A stretch of 64,000 bases of DNA, from NCBI GenBank assembly GCA_030268105.1, contig BSDZ01000027.1:933001-997000 (forward strand). Reading direction: 5' to 3'. Made by a program: the position numbers and the translations under genes. A model generated the notes under the pieces. It made no database searches. It saw nothing but the letters and a program-made list of their open reading frames with translations, and was not told the origin of the DNA. Of the stretch, positions 35,601 to 47,335 are shown in pieces; positions within the stretch are counted from its first letter, which is position 1; each line of letters starts with the position of its first letter. The stretch comes from Volvox africanus. Its lineage: Eukaryota; Chlorophyta; Chlorophyceae; Chlamydomonadales; Volvocaceae.

Positions 35601-37701
35601 TTGGCTCTTGATCTCCCCACGTAGAGTACGACTGAGGATATGCAGTCATCATTACAAATCATTATAAATCGTACATTGGCCATGTCAAGTCGCCATCCTG
35701 GCAGTAAAGCTTCATCATGTGCGGCAGGCAAGCATTGTACCGCTGAATCCACATATCCATGTACGACCGCAGGTGGACCTCACGACGCTGGCAGCCGGAG
35801 TGACGTACACCGTGACACTCACGGTCACAGACGGTAGCGACGTCGAAGACTCCAAAATCACCACACTTGTCGTACCGGCAGCTTGTGGCGGATCCATCGC
35901 TCAAACCTGCGACCCGAGCGGCATTCCGCTGCCGTCACCTCCTCCCCCCTCTGGCAGCGGCGGCGGATCCACTGGGGGCAGCGGCGGCGGATCCACTGGG
36001 GGCGGCGGTGGCGGTGGCGGCGGCGGCGGCTACGTCAGCAACAATTACGTCTACGCTGGCGGCGCCGCCGTCGTACCCTGCAGCGGTGACGTCACCATTG
36101 ACGCCGGCAGCTCCGCCGACAGTACCCTCACACTCATCGCCAGCAACTACGACCCTGGTGACGTTTACAACGTGTACTACATCTGGCGCATCTTCGACAT
36201 CACGGACAAAGGATACGATAATCCGATCCAAAGCATCACCGTGTTGCAGCCGGATCCATCGAATCCCGTTCCAACCGTCACCTTCACGTTCAATCCTACG
36301 CTCTCCGTGCAGAAGTTCAGGGTAAGCCAATAGCCGTGATGCAGTAGAAAAACACTTTGCTGTACATTGATGTCCTGCCACGCTTTTACATTTAGCGTCA
36401 TGATTCGTAGGACTCGTGAATCTTCCCTGTACTGCAAGTGTGTCGTGCAAAGCGCTTTCGTATCTTATCTTATACGGCGGTTGCTCCGTTGAGGGCTATA
36501 TTACGGAAGGAAGAGGGGGCAAGCTGGAAGCTGCTGCCCGTGTTCCTGAAATCCCCCTGTGGCGCCCATGCAGGTTGCCTTGGATGTGACTGACGTTGAC
36601 GCCTGGGACCAAGGAGGCAACGGAGCTGTTGTGAAAGTGGAGACGTTCATTCAGCTTCTTGCCTGCCCCATCCAGCCAGCGGATCCCCTCCCGGCCATCG
36701 TCTTTGATGGCGTCGCCAGCCCTGAGACCTTCACGCTGGCGTGCGGCGCCACCGTCGTGCTCGACGCCACTGCCCCCTTCAATGACGCCATCAGCAAAAA
36801 CGGTGGCCCCGGCACCTCCCAGATTTTCCGTTGGTCAGTACTGGATGCGAACGAAGTCCAGATCTGGTCAACGGACTCCACAACTGAACTAACCGACTTT
36901 GATGCGACGGCCCTGCAAGCCAGCTTCGTCCTCTTCCCCGACACGTTCTACACACTGCGGCTGGTGATCATCATTGATACACATGATTACGACAACGACA
37001 ACTGGGAGACCAAGTTCTCGGTGGAGAACTGCGGCTTTGTGGCGAGCCCACCCCTGAACCCTGCCTCCCCCAACACGACCCCAGATGCCCCGCTCAGCCC
37101 ACTTCCACCGTCGCCACCGCCATCACCGCCGCCACCGCCGTCGCCGCCGCCACCGCCGTCGCCGCCGCCACCGCCGCCGTCACCGCCACCGCCGCCACCG
37201 CCACCTCCCCCCAGCCCGCGGCCACCACCACCTAAGCCTCCAAGCCCACCTCCACCGAGCCCGCCGCCTCCACCGCCGCCGTCTCCTCCTCCCAGCCTCC
37301 GGCCACCATCACCTACGCCTCCAAGTCCACCTCCACCACGGCCGCCGCCGTCGCCACCGCCATCGCCGCCGCCACCACCATCGCCACCGCCTCCGTCTCC
37401 TCCTCCAAGCCCGCGGCCACCATCACCTAAGCCTCCAAGCCCACCTCCACCGCGGCCGCCGCCGTCACCACCGCCGTCACCGCCGCCACCACCTCCACCA
37501 CGACCGCCACCATCACCCCCGCCATCTCCGCCACCTTCACCCCCACCGCGGCCGCCGCCGTCACCACCGCCGCCAAGCCCATCGCCAAAACCACCCCCCC
37601 CGCCGTCACCCAAACCGCCGCCTCCGCCATCCCCTAAGCCTCTGCCACCGTCGCCTAAGCCTCGGCCGCCGTCGCCTCGGCCGCCGCCGCCCCCCAAGTA
37701 A
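32607..37701 (+). CDS. Secreted choice-of-anchor-L / PKD-like hydroxyproline-rich protein, copy 1
   Basis: Eleven exons in phase: 32607-32843, 32946-33090, 33647-33854, 34231-34357, 34526-34615, 34738-34836, 34985-35083, 35208-35250, 35483-35559, 35773-36321 and 36574-37701, giving 933 residues. A signal peptide (LIVLSLALLISSAVS) is followed by a choice-of-anchor-L domain at about 80-300: NPNLTISNAVF, GALVLSSGDAAAGN, YAFGSDEYTEW, YNDVFGFFI, VSINNVNGN. A PKD-like domain follows (NAGASYDPDKGDVLSYVWVL, VTYTVTLTVTDGSD), then a Ser-Pro/Gly linker and two more Ig/PKD-like regions (IDAGSSADSTLTLIASNYDPG; VLDATAPFNDAISKNGGPG). Residues from about 734 to the end are SPPPP-type and probably hydroxyproline-glycosylated. 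Expected site: cell wall or extracellular matrix. The intron after exon 4 uses a GC donor. Pherophorin-like in tail, but with different N-terminal domains. Confidence 0.85.
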
Positions 37702-38514
37702 ACCTCCCTACCGCGAACCCAACTAGCAACCGTTTCAGTCCTGTACAAAGTTTACCAACTGAGGACATTCTGAACGGAAGCAGCTTACGTTATTTGGTCT
37801 TGCTACAATAATCGGGAGCCGCGCGTATCCCAACGATGTTCGGAATTTGTCTGTGTCGTGATCGTGATGGCAATGAATGCCGAACTTTGCGCCGTGCTGC
37901 TATCTGTTATCCCCCGGAATGGCGCACACTCGAGGAAGTTAAAGGGGCCAAAATCACAATTCAAATCTAGGAAAAATTACTAAGTGCTGCTACAAGCAGC
38001 CAAGTACATTTTTAAGTTAGTATATACCGTACGTAGATAACTGTGCCGGCTATCCGCTGGTATTCAGCGTTTAGGCCTCAGATCGATGGTTCGAAGGCAG
38101 CAGCGCTCGCACTCGATGGTGGCGGAATAAGCAGGAGCGCATTTCGGATGAGTATATAGAATAGTCCTGCCGTAAGTGTCATTCAGGGACTCGATGTTCT
38201 GCATCCGCTTCCTCATGTAGCACCGTATCCTGTGAACTGCTACTCAGCTTTCCAGCTGATACCGCTTGTGTGCACCAGGCGTATGTGCGCTACCTGAACT
38301 ATTGGAGGTGGCCCGATGTAGACATTGCACATTGTTAGAGCTTCTGTATCCTTACCGCTTTTCACCCTTGGCTGGTGCATAGCGCTGCATATCGCGTATT
38401 TTGGGTACTTCGGTTTCGTATTTGCGATGTACGCAATTAGGACATGGTCTCTGCTGGTCAGAGCTCATTGTCTGCGTTACTTGACCAGCCGACTACAGGC
38501 TCCCTGAGGGCTCA

Positions 38515-38519
38515 TGTAA
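38515..38519 (+). promoter_or_regulatory. TGTAA poly(A) signal, left copy
   Basis: This is the first TGTAA after the stop at 37701. It would give a 3' UTR of about 0.8 kb, long but normal for this group. It lies 28 bp from the end of the duplicated arm. Confidence 0.4.
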
Positions 38520-38547
38520 TTCGCCGGTGCTGTGCTCGCATACTGTG

Positions 38548-41110
38548 TTTGTCTCATTTCCCGCTTCCTTCACCGTGCCGCCGTTGGCTCCAGTGGTGCA
38601 TGGCCATATTCATAATGATTTGACACGCCTACTTCTCAGTTTCATGCTATCACGCCTACCCATGTATCTTGTTCTTAGGGCCGTGCTTTTCTGGTAGATA
38701 TCCTATACGCGGAGCTGCGTGCGCCTTGTGTAGTACGGTTATGCGGATATACAGGGAAGACAGTGCCAATTCAATCCTCAAATACTCCATCTACTACGCA
38801 TGAGAACGTGGTTGCGTGACGACGGGCTGGGTTTCTGTGTTCCGTAGAATTTGATAGGAGAGGCCTCAGGAGCCAAGTATCGCCGGCGTGACCAACAACA
38901 GCAACAGGGTACATGGAACGACTCCTCTCCCCTCCCTCCCTCGGCAAAAAGACAACTGAGGGACAGGAGGCAGGGAGCCTGATATCAAAATCCAAAACAA
39001 GGCATACTGAACGTGCATCGAAGCTGGGGAAACATGTTGGCTCCTTGGGATCAGGGTCCTGTCGCAACATGTATATCATTTCCTAGCAGTTGATGGCCGC
39101 AGCATCACAGGATAGAGTTCGCAACCTTTCGCAATTGGATGACTATGATTTCATGGGCGCAACATGCCATACATGCTATCGATAGTTTATGTGCGGGTTT
39201 CGTGTACGGTACACAACAAAAATACGCCACCAAGCACGCAGGAGATCCGTGGTCATTTTGGCCTAACTTGATGACGTCCCATACCATACCTGATCTGGAA
39301 AGTGCGGTAGATCCTAGCTTTGGTGCCCATTTGAGCCTGGGATTCTTGCTGATTTGTTGAACACCCCGAACACTACCCCTAGTCCTTGTGCGATGCCTCT
39401 ATTTGCACATCAGCCTGATCCTCCGAAACCTATCAGGCTGGCACGTGCAACTCAGTCAAGAAATAGTCTGCGAGATACCTACATACCTTCGCATCTACCT
39501 TACAAGGCCATTGCCGTTCCTTGCTAGGTTGGCGCCCGACTGCGGATTCCATGTAAGTACGTATTCGCCTCCGCAGCTGGATGCATCCCCGTCTGGGGTA
39601 GGCCGACAGTTGACCCGGTCACTATTATTCAGGACTGGTCCAAGTGAGAGGAAGAAAGGACCAAATGAAATTGTCGCTGGTATTCGCTGGTATATGGCCG
39701 GACGTTAAACCCACACGCCCACTTCCTCTATTTGTCGTTCAACTCCCCCTCCCGTACACGCATCTCGATGCCCGTACCTGAGGGGTCTCTGGTCCCTGCA
39801 TCAAAAGCCGCTCTCTGGAGTCCCTGCACTCTACGGTCCCATACCATAGCTCATCAGCAAATCCCTATACCAATATTAAAAATGCATCTCAATGATGGAT
39901 ATCGTCCGATGCTTTTTTTTAAGCATCGAGTTAGCCACGCCTTCCCTCCCCACTTAACACCCCCAAGCTAATACCGCATCATGCATATACAGTATGCTTG
40001 CATAGCATAGCTTGCATATAGAACCGTTGTATGGGTTTTGTGTATTCATCTGCAGCGCAAACCTATAAACATGAACCATGTGCAGCGGGCAAGCGGGCAA
40101 GGATGTTTCGTTGTCCACACGCCGTCTCTAGGTCCGGATCATGGTTCGCGCTCTCTATATCTGTTGGCCAAGGTATGGGCACATCTGCAGCCGTATGTCA
40201 AGTATTCGTGCTTTGTTTACGGCAGCTTATATACTCGTACAGTACATCAGGGACATCATATATAATGAATTATCCAAAGTCCATTCGTTCTTCCCGCGCA
40301 CTGACGCACTACGCCTGCGCTTAGCGGCCATAATGGAACCCACATCTCTGATTATATGAGGGTTCGAGGCTGATCACGTGCTCAGGTGGCATCCGAACCC
40401 CGTGACGGCATCCACATCCGCAGCCTACTACTCTCCGTCATCCGCCAAGGACAAGTCTACCATACGGAGCAGCAGCTCGTTTGACTCAGCCCCACTGAGC
40501 CGCCCCACGGGTCCATGACTGGGAGATCGAGACTCGTTGCCACCCTGCCACTGACGCTCCCCACTGCTGGCGCCATTGGCCTGCTGATTGAGCATTCCAC
40601 TGCTTCCCCGTGGTGATAAAATAAGTCGCGTGCGACCATCAGGCGAAAGCCCCAGGCCGATCGCAGATGCCGATAGGCCTGGGGTAAGCCCACCGCCAGT
40701 TGCCGCAATGAGGGCGAGGTTCGCCTTATGCTTCTGGTACCTGCAGGTGGCATTGTGGGTGGCGTGCGGATAAGATCAGATAGCAGGATAGAGCGTCGAA
40801 TCGATGTCGGCGTATGACTCAGCCAGGTTAAGCATGCGGGACGGCGCAAGACTAGATGATGACACCTTTGGGAGCCCAGCTATCAAGCTTGCCCATCGAC
40901 GAGTTTCCGTGCACAGCACGTATGCCGTATGCGAAGGAAATGTAGAACCCGCAGTTGATTACATAGCGTCCGAAGATGATTACGAGCTCAGGCGGCGCCT
41001 GACCCCCGCGGGGGCGCCTACGTCCTCTGCTTACTACTCTTTTTTTCCCGTCACGACAACCACGGAAAACAATATTGTGGGAGTCCCGACAACCACAACC
41101 CGCGACCCAC
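38548..41110. other. Left part of the spacer
   Basis: Apart from the 3' UTR of the GCNA-like gene, nothing is recognised. ORFs at 38771-39079 (-) and 40457-40849 (-) lack family features. Confidence 0.5.
40959..40963 (-). promoter_or_regulatory. TGTAA poly(A) signal of the GCNA-like gene
   Basis: TTACA on the plus strand, 147 bp past the predicted stop at 41111. Confidence 0.45.
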
Positions 41111-44100
41111 TCACAGCAGTCCCATGTGCTTGAAGACCGCCGAGGCGGGCGTCTGCGGTGGCATATTGGTCCGCACGCTGCGGAAATTCTCCTTGCAGAA
41201 TTGTGCGAACCCGTTCAGCGTCTGCGTATGCAGGAAGGTTAAGGAAGGGCAGGGTAGGTGAAGTTGACGGAGGAGTGCAATTGAAAAGCTGCTCGGTCAA
41301 CAACCAAATGTCGGTGAAATGATCCTCAGCAAGGAGCTGAAGAAAACCTCTTTCGATGCCTTGTGCAAAGCTTCTCACGCACCTACCTTAGATGCCGTGC
41401 CCGTGATGAGTCCGCCAGTACCGTCAGCTGGCCCGGGAGTCCCCGGCGCCGGCGTCGCTGCCATTTTGGGTGCCTTAAGATTGCCATGCTTGTCAAAATG
41501 GCCGAGGTACCTCAGCTTTGAATGGCACACGGCGCATACGTGCACGTCCACGTTGATGGTCTGCCGTTGGCGCCCGTACTCCTTACCGCAGACGCCGTTG
41601 GTGCAACGCCAGCGGTGGGCGTACTGGGAGATGTAGTCGTGGGTGCGTTTGATGACAAGCGAAGGGTCGCACATCATGAATTTGCGCGCCCAACTCCCCC
41701 ATGAGGGGCCGTGCGGCCGGTCGTAATCTTGGTTAATGTGCCATGCTGGCCGGAAGGTCAGGGGTGAATGAGCGACTAAGGACAGCTAGGGCGAGGCGGG
41801 TCGACTAAGTAAGCCACGTTGATGCGCCGCACAGGTGATGCAACAGGTACGCAGCAATTTGCCAGCCGCGTGTTTTTCTGTTGACAAGGTCCTTTACTAG
41901 CCCTGCCACCTGCTAATTGCAGCTGCAGGACGCCCCTTTCTCTCACCAGCTACGTGGCACATCTCGTGAGATAGTGTGTTGCGCAATTTATCGATGCTGT
42001 CGATCAGTCTCGGAGAGAGCTCCAGCTTCGCAGCAACACATCTGTCCCGGCGCAAGAAAGGATGGGTCTTGTCACATGCGAGTTTCATTCCTTGAGGACA
42101 GGAATGATTGACCCAGACCCCAGAATCCGGTAGGCAGAAAAAAGTAGATCCACAGACTCGGCCCTTTTTGACCAAGCTATTCTTCGCGGCTTGGGTTCTT
42201 GTAACTGGGTTTTGCCCCTTTCCCTCGCTATGATACCGACACAGCTGGGTGCATGCACAGGAGCATAGGAAACGTATCACGCCAGGGATATGTCCTACAG
42301 CTGACGCCTTGCCGTTTGGAGAGGTTGACGAACAATGCATGCATGACGACGAGACGGATTAGCACATGCGCCGGAAATTGTTCTGCGGCCCAGTGACCGC
42401 TATTTTCCTGCACTCCATCAAGGGGTTCTGAGCTGAAATGCGTCTACACCACCGCACCTTCTGGTTCCTGACGGACATCCCGCTCCCACCACCCGACCCG
42501 CGGTGGCTGTCAGTCGGCTGTTCCACACCAACGGCAGGTTGGCGGGCAGCTGACCCTCGAACACCAACTCATTCCACCTGTAGAGTGGTGCAAGTGGTGG
42601 TTTGGACATTGGAGATAATGCGAGCCCAATCCAAGAGACATGAATGCGATACCAGCAACAAGAAATGTTTCCACAATTCAGGAAGCTGCGAAACAATTGC
42701 GTTTTGAGCATCGCTGTCTTCTGTTCGGTTTCTCATTATATATAATACATTTGGCTGTGAATCTTAACGTAAACCTGAGCACCGGTGGTAAATCTCATGA
42801 ACCTCATAAGCAACTCACTTCGCATAGAGCTCCTGCGCGAGCCCCGCCCGTGCCGCCAGAAATGCACGCTGCTCCGCCCTTCGGGCTCCAGTCCTCCCTC
42901 TGGGATCCTTGCGACTGATGTTCATTTTTTCCCTGCCATCCGTCGGCAGTGTCCGCTGCGGCTGTGGTTGCTCCCGCCAGCCCGATAACTCCATGCCGCT
43001 GCAGTCCGCTTGCTCATCCCTCATTTGAGTCACAAAGGCGGCGCCGCCTGTAGAATCTCGGGTCCCGGCCTTGCTCGGAGTCTTAAGGGCACAGTCCTGA
43101 AATCCGCTGACAATGCTTTCCTCGCTATCGCTAGGTTCGGTTGTACTGGTACTAGCAATATTTGATGGATCGTACGGATCCGGACCTCCTGTAGAGCGCC
43201 ATCGGCCATTCTCTACAAGCGGGGGAGCCGCCAGCACCTCTGTAATCGCTACAGAGTTGGGTGGACCGGCAGGCTCGCAGCCACCGCCATACCTACTGTT
43301 ACCCTTCCCAGAATCCCCTGCATCCGCATGGCTCACCATTTGCCACTCGTTACCGGCAGCATGAGGTGGGCAAGCGGGGCCCGGCTGCTGCGGACTGTTT
43401 GGCTCCGAACCCGTCAAGTCAACCAACACCGCTTTCCTCCGCGCCGTCGTCGGCCTTTTCCGACGAATTTCTAAATAAAGCTCCAGATCCGAGCCTGACT
43501 CGTCCGATGGCAATGCCTCTCTTCCAGCTCTAGAGTCTGTGGCCTTGTCCCCATCGGCGCAACCGATACTGCCGGTACTACCTGCCGAGGGCGCCGCTGT
43601 GCCAACGATTTCCACACAGGAGGATGGCCCGGTACCCGTGACGGGTCCAGCAGTTTCAGTGCGCACAGCGGCCGGCTGGGCCTGATGGTAGACATCCAGT
43701 AGGCCTGGTGGGCTGCTGCTGTCCGCAAACGGAGGCTCAGTGGGCTCATCACCATCCGCACCAGGCGGAATGCTTCTAACGACGCTGCCGCCGGCCATGG
43801 ATGAAGCCGCAAAGCTGCTGCCGCTGCTGCTTAGCAATGTCATATCAAGTAACTCTAAAGGAGGCCTCTGTGGCGGGAAAAGCAGAGGCGGCGGCAGCCA
43901 CTGAGAGGGTCGTGGTGGCGACATGGCTGCAGGGTCCTCATCGGCAGATACGTAATCGGTACTATCCGGCGCTTCATCATCTGTTGGATGATGAAGCTCA
44001 TTAGAAACTAAGGACAAATTCCGTAGCTGAGTCAGTAGCTCCAGCTCTCCGCATAAGTCATACACAAGTTCGCCAAATAAGTCGCTCGATGCGCTGGCTA

Positions 44101-45478
44101 AGCCATTGCAACCCTCCCGCAGGCCCTGGCGCCGCCTAGGCACCTTGGCTAGGTTGCTGGGATCCAGCAATGGCTCGCTCATCACAATCGCAGGCTCTGT
44201 CGCTGTCTCATTGCCGACCCATGAGCTTCTTGCGTCGCTGCCACCCGCTCCTTCGTCAACATGAGGACACCGTTCAGAAAATACCCCGAGGCTTGCACCT
44301 GTTCTGGCATCTCCTATTTGCAAATTGGTCGGGAAGAAACTAGCTAAATTCAATGTGTGCGCGAAAGAGCTGCAATGGAAATTAGGGACGATGTCGGGAC
44401 CGTTGACTTGGCCCAATCCCAATGCCACTCCGCTGTCAGCCCCTTGGGCAGGACTCTGGGTCGCTGACCCAAATGCCACTTCGTTGTCAGCCCCTTGGGC
44501 AGGACTCTGGGTCGCCGACCCAAATGCCACTTCGTTGTCAGCCCCTTGGGCAGGACTCTGGGTCGCCGACCCAAATGCCACTTCGCTGTCAAACCACTGA
44601 TCAGGCAGCGGCAGCTGCTGTTGTAGCAGGTGGACGAAATGAGAGACCTCAAGGTTGCTTGGATCTCCCATAACTGATCTCGGTTCGACATCTATCCCCT
44701 GGATATCCTGGAAACTGCTTCCTAGAGTCCCCGCGATAGGAATTGATGCTAAGTGACAGGCGCTGTCTGGAACCCCTGCTGCGGTGGAAGCTCGACCAAC
44801 TTCCAACCTGACCCTGAGACTCTGTGTGCAGCTGCTCTCCTCGTTCAACTTCGTGGACCCGCCATAAGCCATTGTTAATTTAGCCCCAGGGCGCATGGGT
44901 GGGGAGCTGCCAAAAGGTTCACTGTCACTGACATCTTCATAGATCACCCGTCGGGCAGTACGTGGCACTCGAGTGCTGCGTGGGACGATAAGCGGCGACG
45001 CAGGGTCATCGGTGCTAGTGCTTTTGCCCTGACCAGGCTTTAGAGGGAGGCCCTCGGCAGTTGCCGGTGTGTTGCAGCCAGCGGCTGCGTAGCTGTGAAC
45101 GCCCTCTGGCGTCAGGAGGACAGGAAGCTCCATAATGCCGGGTTTCCCAAACCACTCTCGGATGGATCGATCATGATTGCTACAGGTGGCATCAGCTAAT
45201 CGTTGACCCTTCGAGGCGATCAAGCATTCGGGGCTAGGAATCGGTAGGTTGGAAAGGTTATGAAAGGCGCGTGTGGACCCCGGTGGCGTCGTCACGGGCA
45301 GGCGTGCCGCTGTCTGTCGACCAGGGCTTTTGAGGAAGCTTGCGAGGGCATCAGCCTCATCGTCATCCGACTCCAGGATGCGACGACGTACAGCAGAACG
45401 GCGTTGTGTCCGGCTCACCGTGAGCGGCTTATCCTCGGGAGAGGAATTCTCGCTGCCACAATCGACTGCCATAGACAT
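41111..45478 (-). CDS. GCNA-like SprT-domain metalloprotease
   Basis: Five exons in phase: 45478-42819, 42577-42458, 42041-41947, 41745-41387 and 41221-41111, giving 1114 residues. The first in-frame ATG is at 45478; the frame upstream has no ATG. Residues 1-870 are disordered and acidic/Ser-rich, with SUMO-interaction-like motifs (VLVDLT, VEIV). The SprT domain begins near 875: LAQELYAKWNELVFEGQLP, WNSRLTATAGR, LELSPRLIDSIDKLRNTL. The active site is H952-E-M-C-H956, with a third ligand H970 in RPHGPSW. A zinc ribbon has C1006, C1011, C1029 and C1032. The end (LNGFAQFCKENFRSVR) resembles the HMG-box-like tail of GCNA proteins. GCNA/SPRTN relatives cleave DNA-protein crosslinks, and GCNA acts in germ cells; that role here is inference. 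A donor-like GTGAGT overlaps the stop, so a further exon is possible. It is the only gene found in the spacer of the inverted duplication. Confidence 0.88.
44435..44587. repeat. 51-bp tandem repeat x3 in the GCNA-like gene
   Basis: Three nearly identical copies encode NEVAFGSATQSPAQGAD, and a diverged fourth (SGVALGLG) follows. It lies in the disordered N-terminal region. Confidence 0.9.
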
Positions 45479-46490
45479 AACCAGCGCACCCTTTTGGGGT
45501 GACTTACACTGCGATGTCAAAAACGTTACACGTACAAGGAGGAATAACGACAATAAGCATGCCAAGAAAATGGAAAGCACTGCATAGAATTCCACACCTT
45601 CTGGCCAAATTGCCGTGTGCTTCTGGAAAATTGGTACTTCAATAAATTGTTTCTGAATTTTACAGCCTGGAAATCTCCCAAAGCTGATATGTTATGCCTT
45701 GGCGAGGGGGGCATCTGTTCAGTGTGCTGGATAACAGTCCATCTAGATTGCAGAAAAAAGTGCTTCATGGTTAGCAAACGTCTCCCAGCATGAGCATGGC
45801 AAACACATGACGGTCATTTTTCGTCAAACCAAAGCAAAACGAAAAGCACCATCCAGTGCGCTTTAGGGTCCCAGGAAGCTCAAACATTAATCTTGGCGAT
45901 TACGGAGTGACGTTATGATGGAGAATATGTATAGGAAATCCTTATTTATAATTATCGGTGGTTGTCTCGTCCATTTTGACAGGTAACTTCATATTTCCAC
46001 ATTTCCACTGCCCTGAGACTTGATCGCATGTTATTGACTTATCATACTCTGCAAAGCAGCTGGACTTGGCAGCTGGGCGAAGCGCTAAGAACCACTTAAA
46101 TCCAAATCCAAATCCACTTCTCAAGAAGTGGAAGACTCCCAAGATTGAGGTTATCCAAGGCAAGACTAGTGGTAGCGTGCGGGTCCCCGGCTTCCCGCCG
46201 GTCAGCACCAGGTGAGCACGGTGTGATGCCCCAACTGATAAGAGCTGGGGCGGCACACCAAGAAACGGGAAGATAGGTCTGGAAACTGGAAAGGCAACAT
46301 AAATCCCTCTGTCCAGGGCTTTCCTGACGTTATACCTAACAACGCTGTTTAACGCCGAATAGCCAACCCGCTGCATTGTGCATGTAACGATTTGCATGTT
46401 GAGAAGGTTGGAACATGTCCCGTTCGACAGGTTCCGTTGCTTATCCAGCCAGCCAGCCATTTCCACAGCGCTAGGGGATGAGGGTAAAGG
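45479..46490. other. Right part of the spacer, upstream of the GCNA-like gene
   Basis: Promoter/5' UTR region of the GCNA-like gene. A 189-codon minus ORF (45942-46511) has no ATG at its start, crosses the arm boundary and matches no family I know. No TATA box is evident. Confidence 0.45.
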
Positions 46491-46518
46491 CACAGTATGC
46501 GAGCACAGCACCGGCGAA

Positions 46519-46523
46519 TTACA
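46519..46523 (-). promoter_or_regulatory. TGTAA poly(A) signal, right copy
   Basis: Exact counterpart of 38515-38519 near the inner arm end. Confidence 0.4.
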
Positions 46524-47335
46524 TGAGCCCTCAGGGAGCCTGTAGTCGGCTGGTCAAGTAACGCAGACAATGAGCACTGACCAGCAGAGACCATGTCCTA
46601 ATTGCGTACATCGCAAATACGAAACCGAAGTACCCAAAATACGCGATATGCAGCGCTATGCACCAGCCAAGGGTGAAAAGCGGTAAGGATACAGAAGCTC
46701 TAACAATGTGCAATGTCTACATCGGGCCACCTCCAATAGTTCAGGTAGCGCACATACGCCTGGTGCACACAAGCGGTATCAGCTGGAAAGCTGAGTAGCA
46801 GTTCACAGGATACGGTGCTACATGAGGAAGCGGATGCAGAACATCGAGTCCCTGAATGACACTTACGGCAGGACTATTCTATATACTCATCCGAAATGCG
46901 CTCCTGCTTATTCCGCCACCATCGAGTGCGAGCGCTGCTGCCTTAGAACCATCGATCTGAGGCCTAAACGCTGAATACCAGCGGATAGCCGGCCGATACC
47001 TATGTACGGTATGTACTAACTTAAAAATGTACTTGGCTGCTTGTAGCAGCACTTAGTAATTTTTGCTAGATTTGAATTGTGATTTTGGCCCCTTTAACTT
47101 CCTCGAGTGTGCGCCATTCCGGGGGATAACCGATAGCAGCACGGTGCAAAGTTCGGCAATCATTGCCATCACGATCACGACACACGCAAAATTCCGAACA
47201 TCGTTGGGATACGCGCGGCTCCCGATTATTGTGGCAAGACCAAATAACGTACGCTGCTTCCGTTCCGAATGTCGTCAGTTGGTAAACTTTGTACAGGACT
47301 GAAAATGTTGCTAGTTGGGTTCGCGGTAGGGAGGT

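Larger units (their letters stand above)
32411..38547 (+). repeat. Left arm of a large inverted duplication (6.14 kb)
   Basis: It matches 46491-52257 in inverse orientation. The coordinate sum of paired points is constant (84668) from 32411 to the proline-coding region near 37.1 kb, so there is no net indel over about 4.7 kb. A 369-bp block then exists only here, and the sum shifts to 85037-85038 up to the inner end. The arm runs from 196 bp before the gene's ATG to 28 bp past a TGTAA signal, which is roughly one transcription unit. Confidence 0.95.

Noticed and set aside
36987..37748. Gly/Asp-rich 253-residue minus ORF and His/Arg-rich plus ORF
   Set aside because: Antisense and out-of-frame shadows of the proline-rich tail of the matrix protein.
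38325..38507. 60-residue hydrophobic ORF kept in both arms (38325-38507 and 46713-46531)
   Set aside because: It lies in the presumed 3' UTR; conservation is explained by the duplication, although one R/S change keeps it open.
45479..45595. N-terminal hydrophobic extension of the GCNA-like frame (SIFLACLLSLFLLVRV)
   Set aside because: The extension has no ATG; the first in-frame ATG is at 45478, and a membrane anchor does not fit this nuclear family.
45942..46511. 189-codon minus ORF with hydrophobic segments
   Set aside because: No ATG at its start, crosses the duplication boundary, and no domain recognised.
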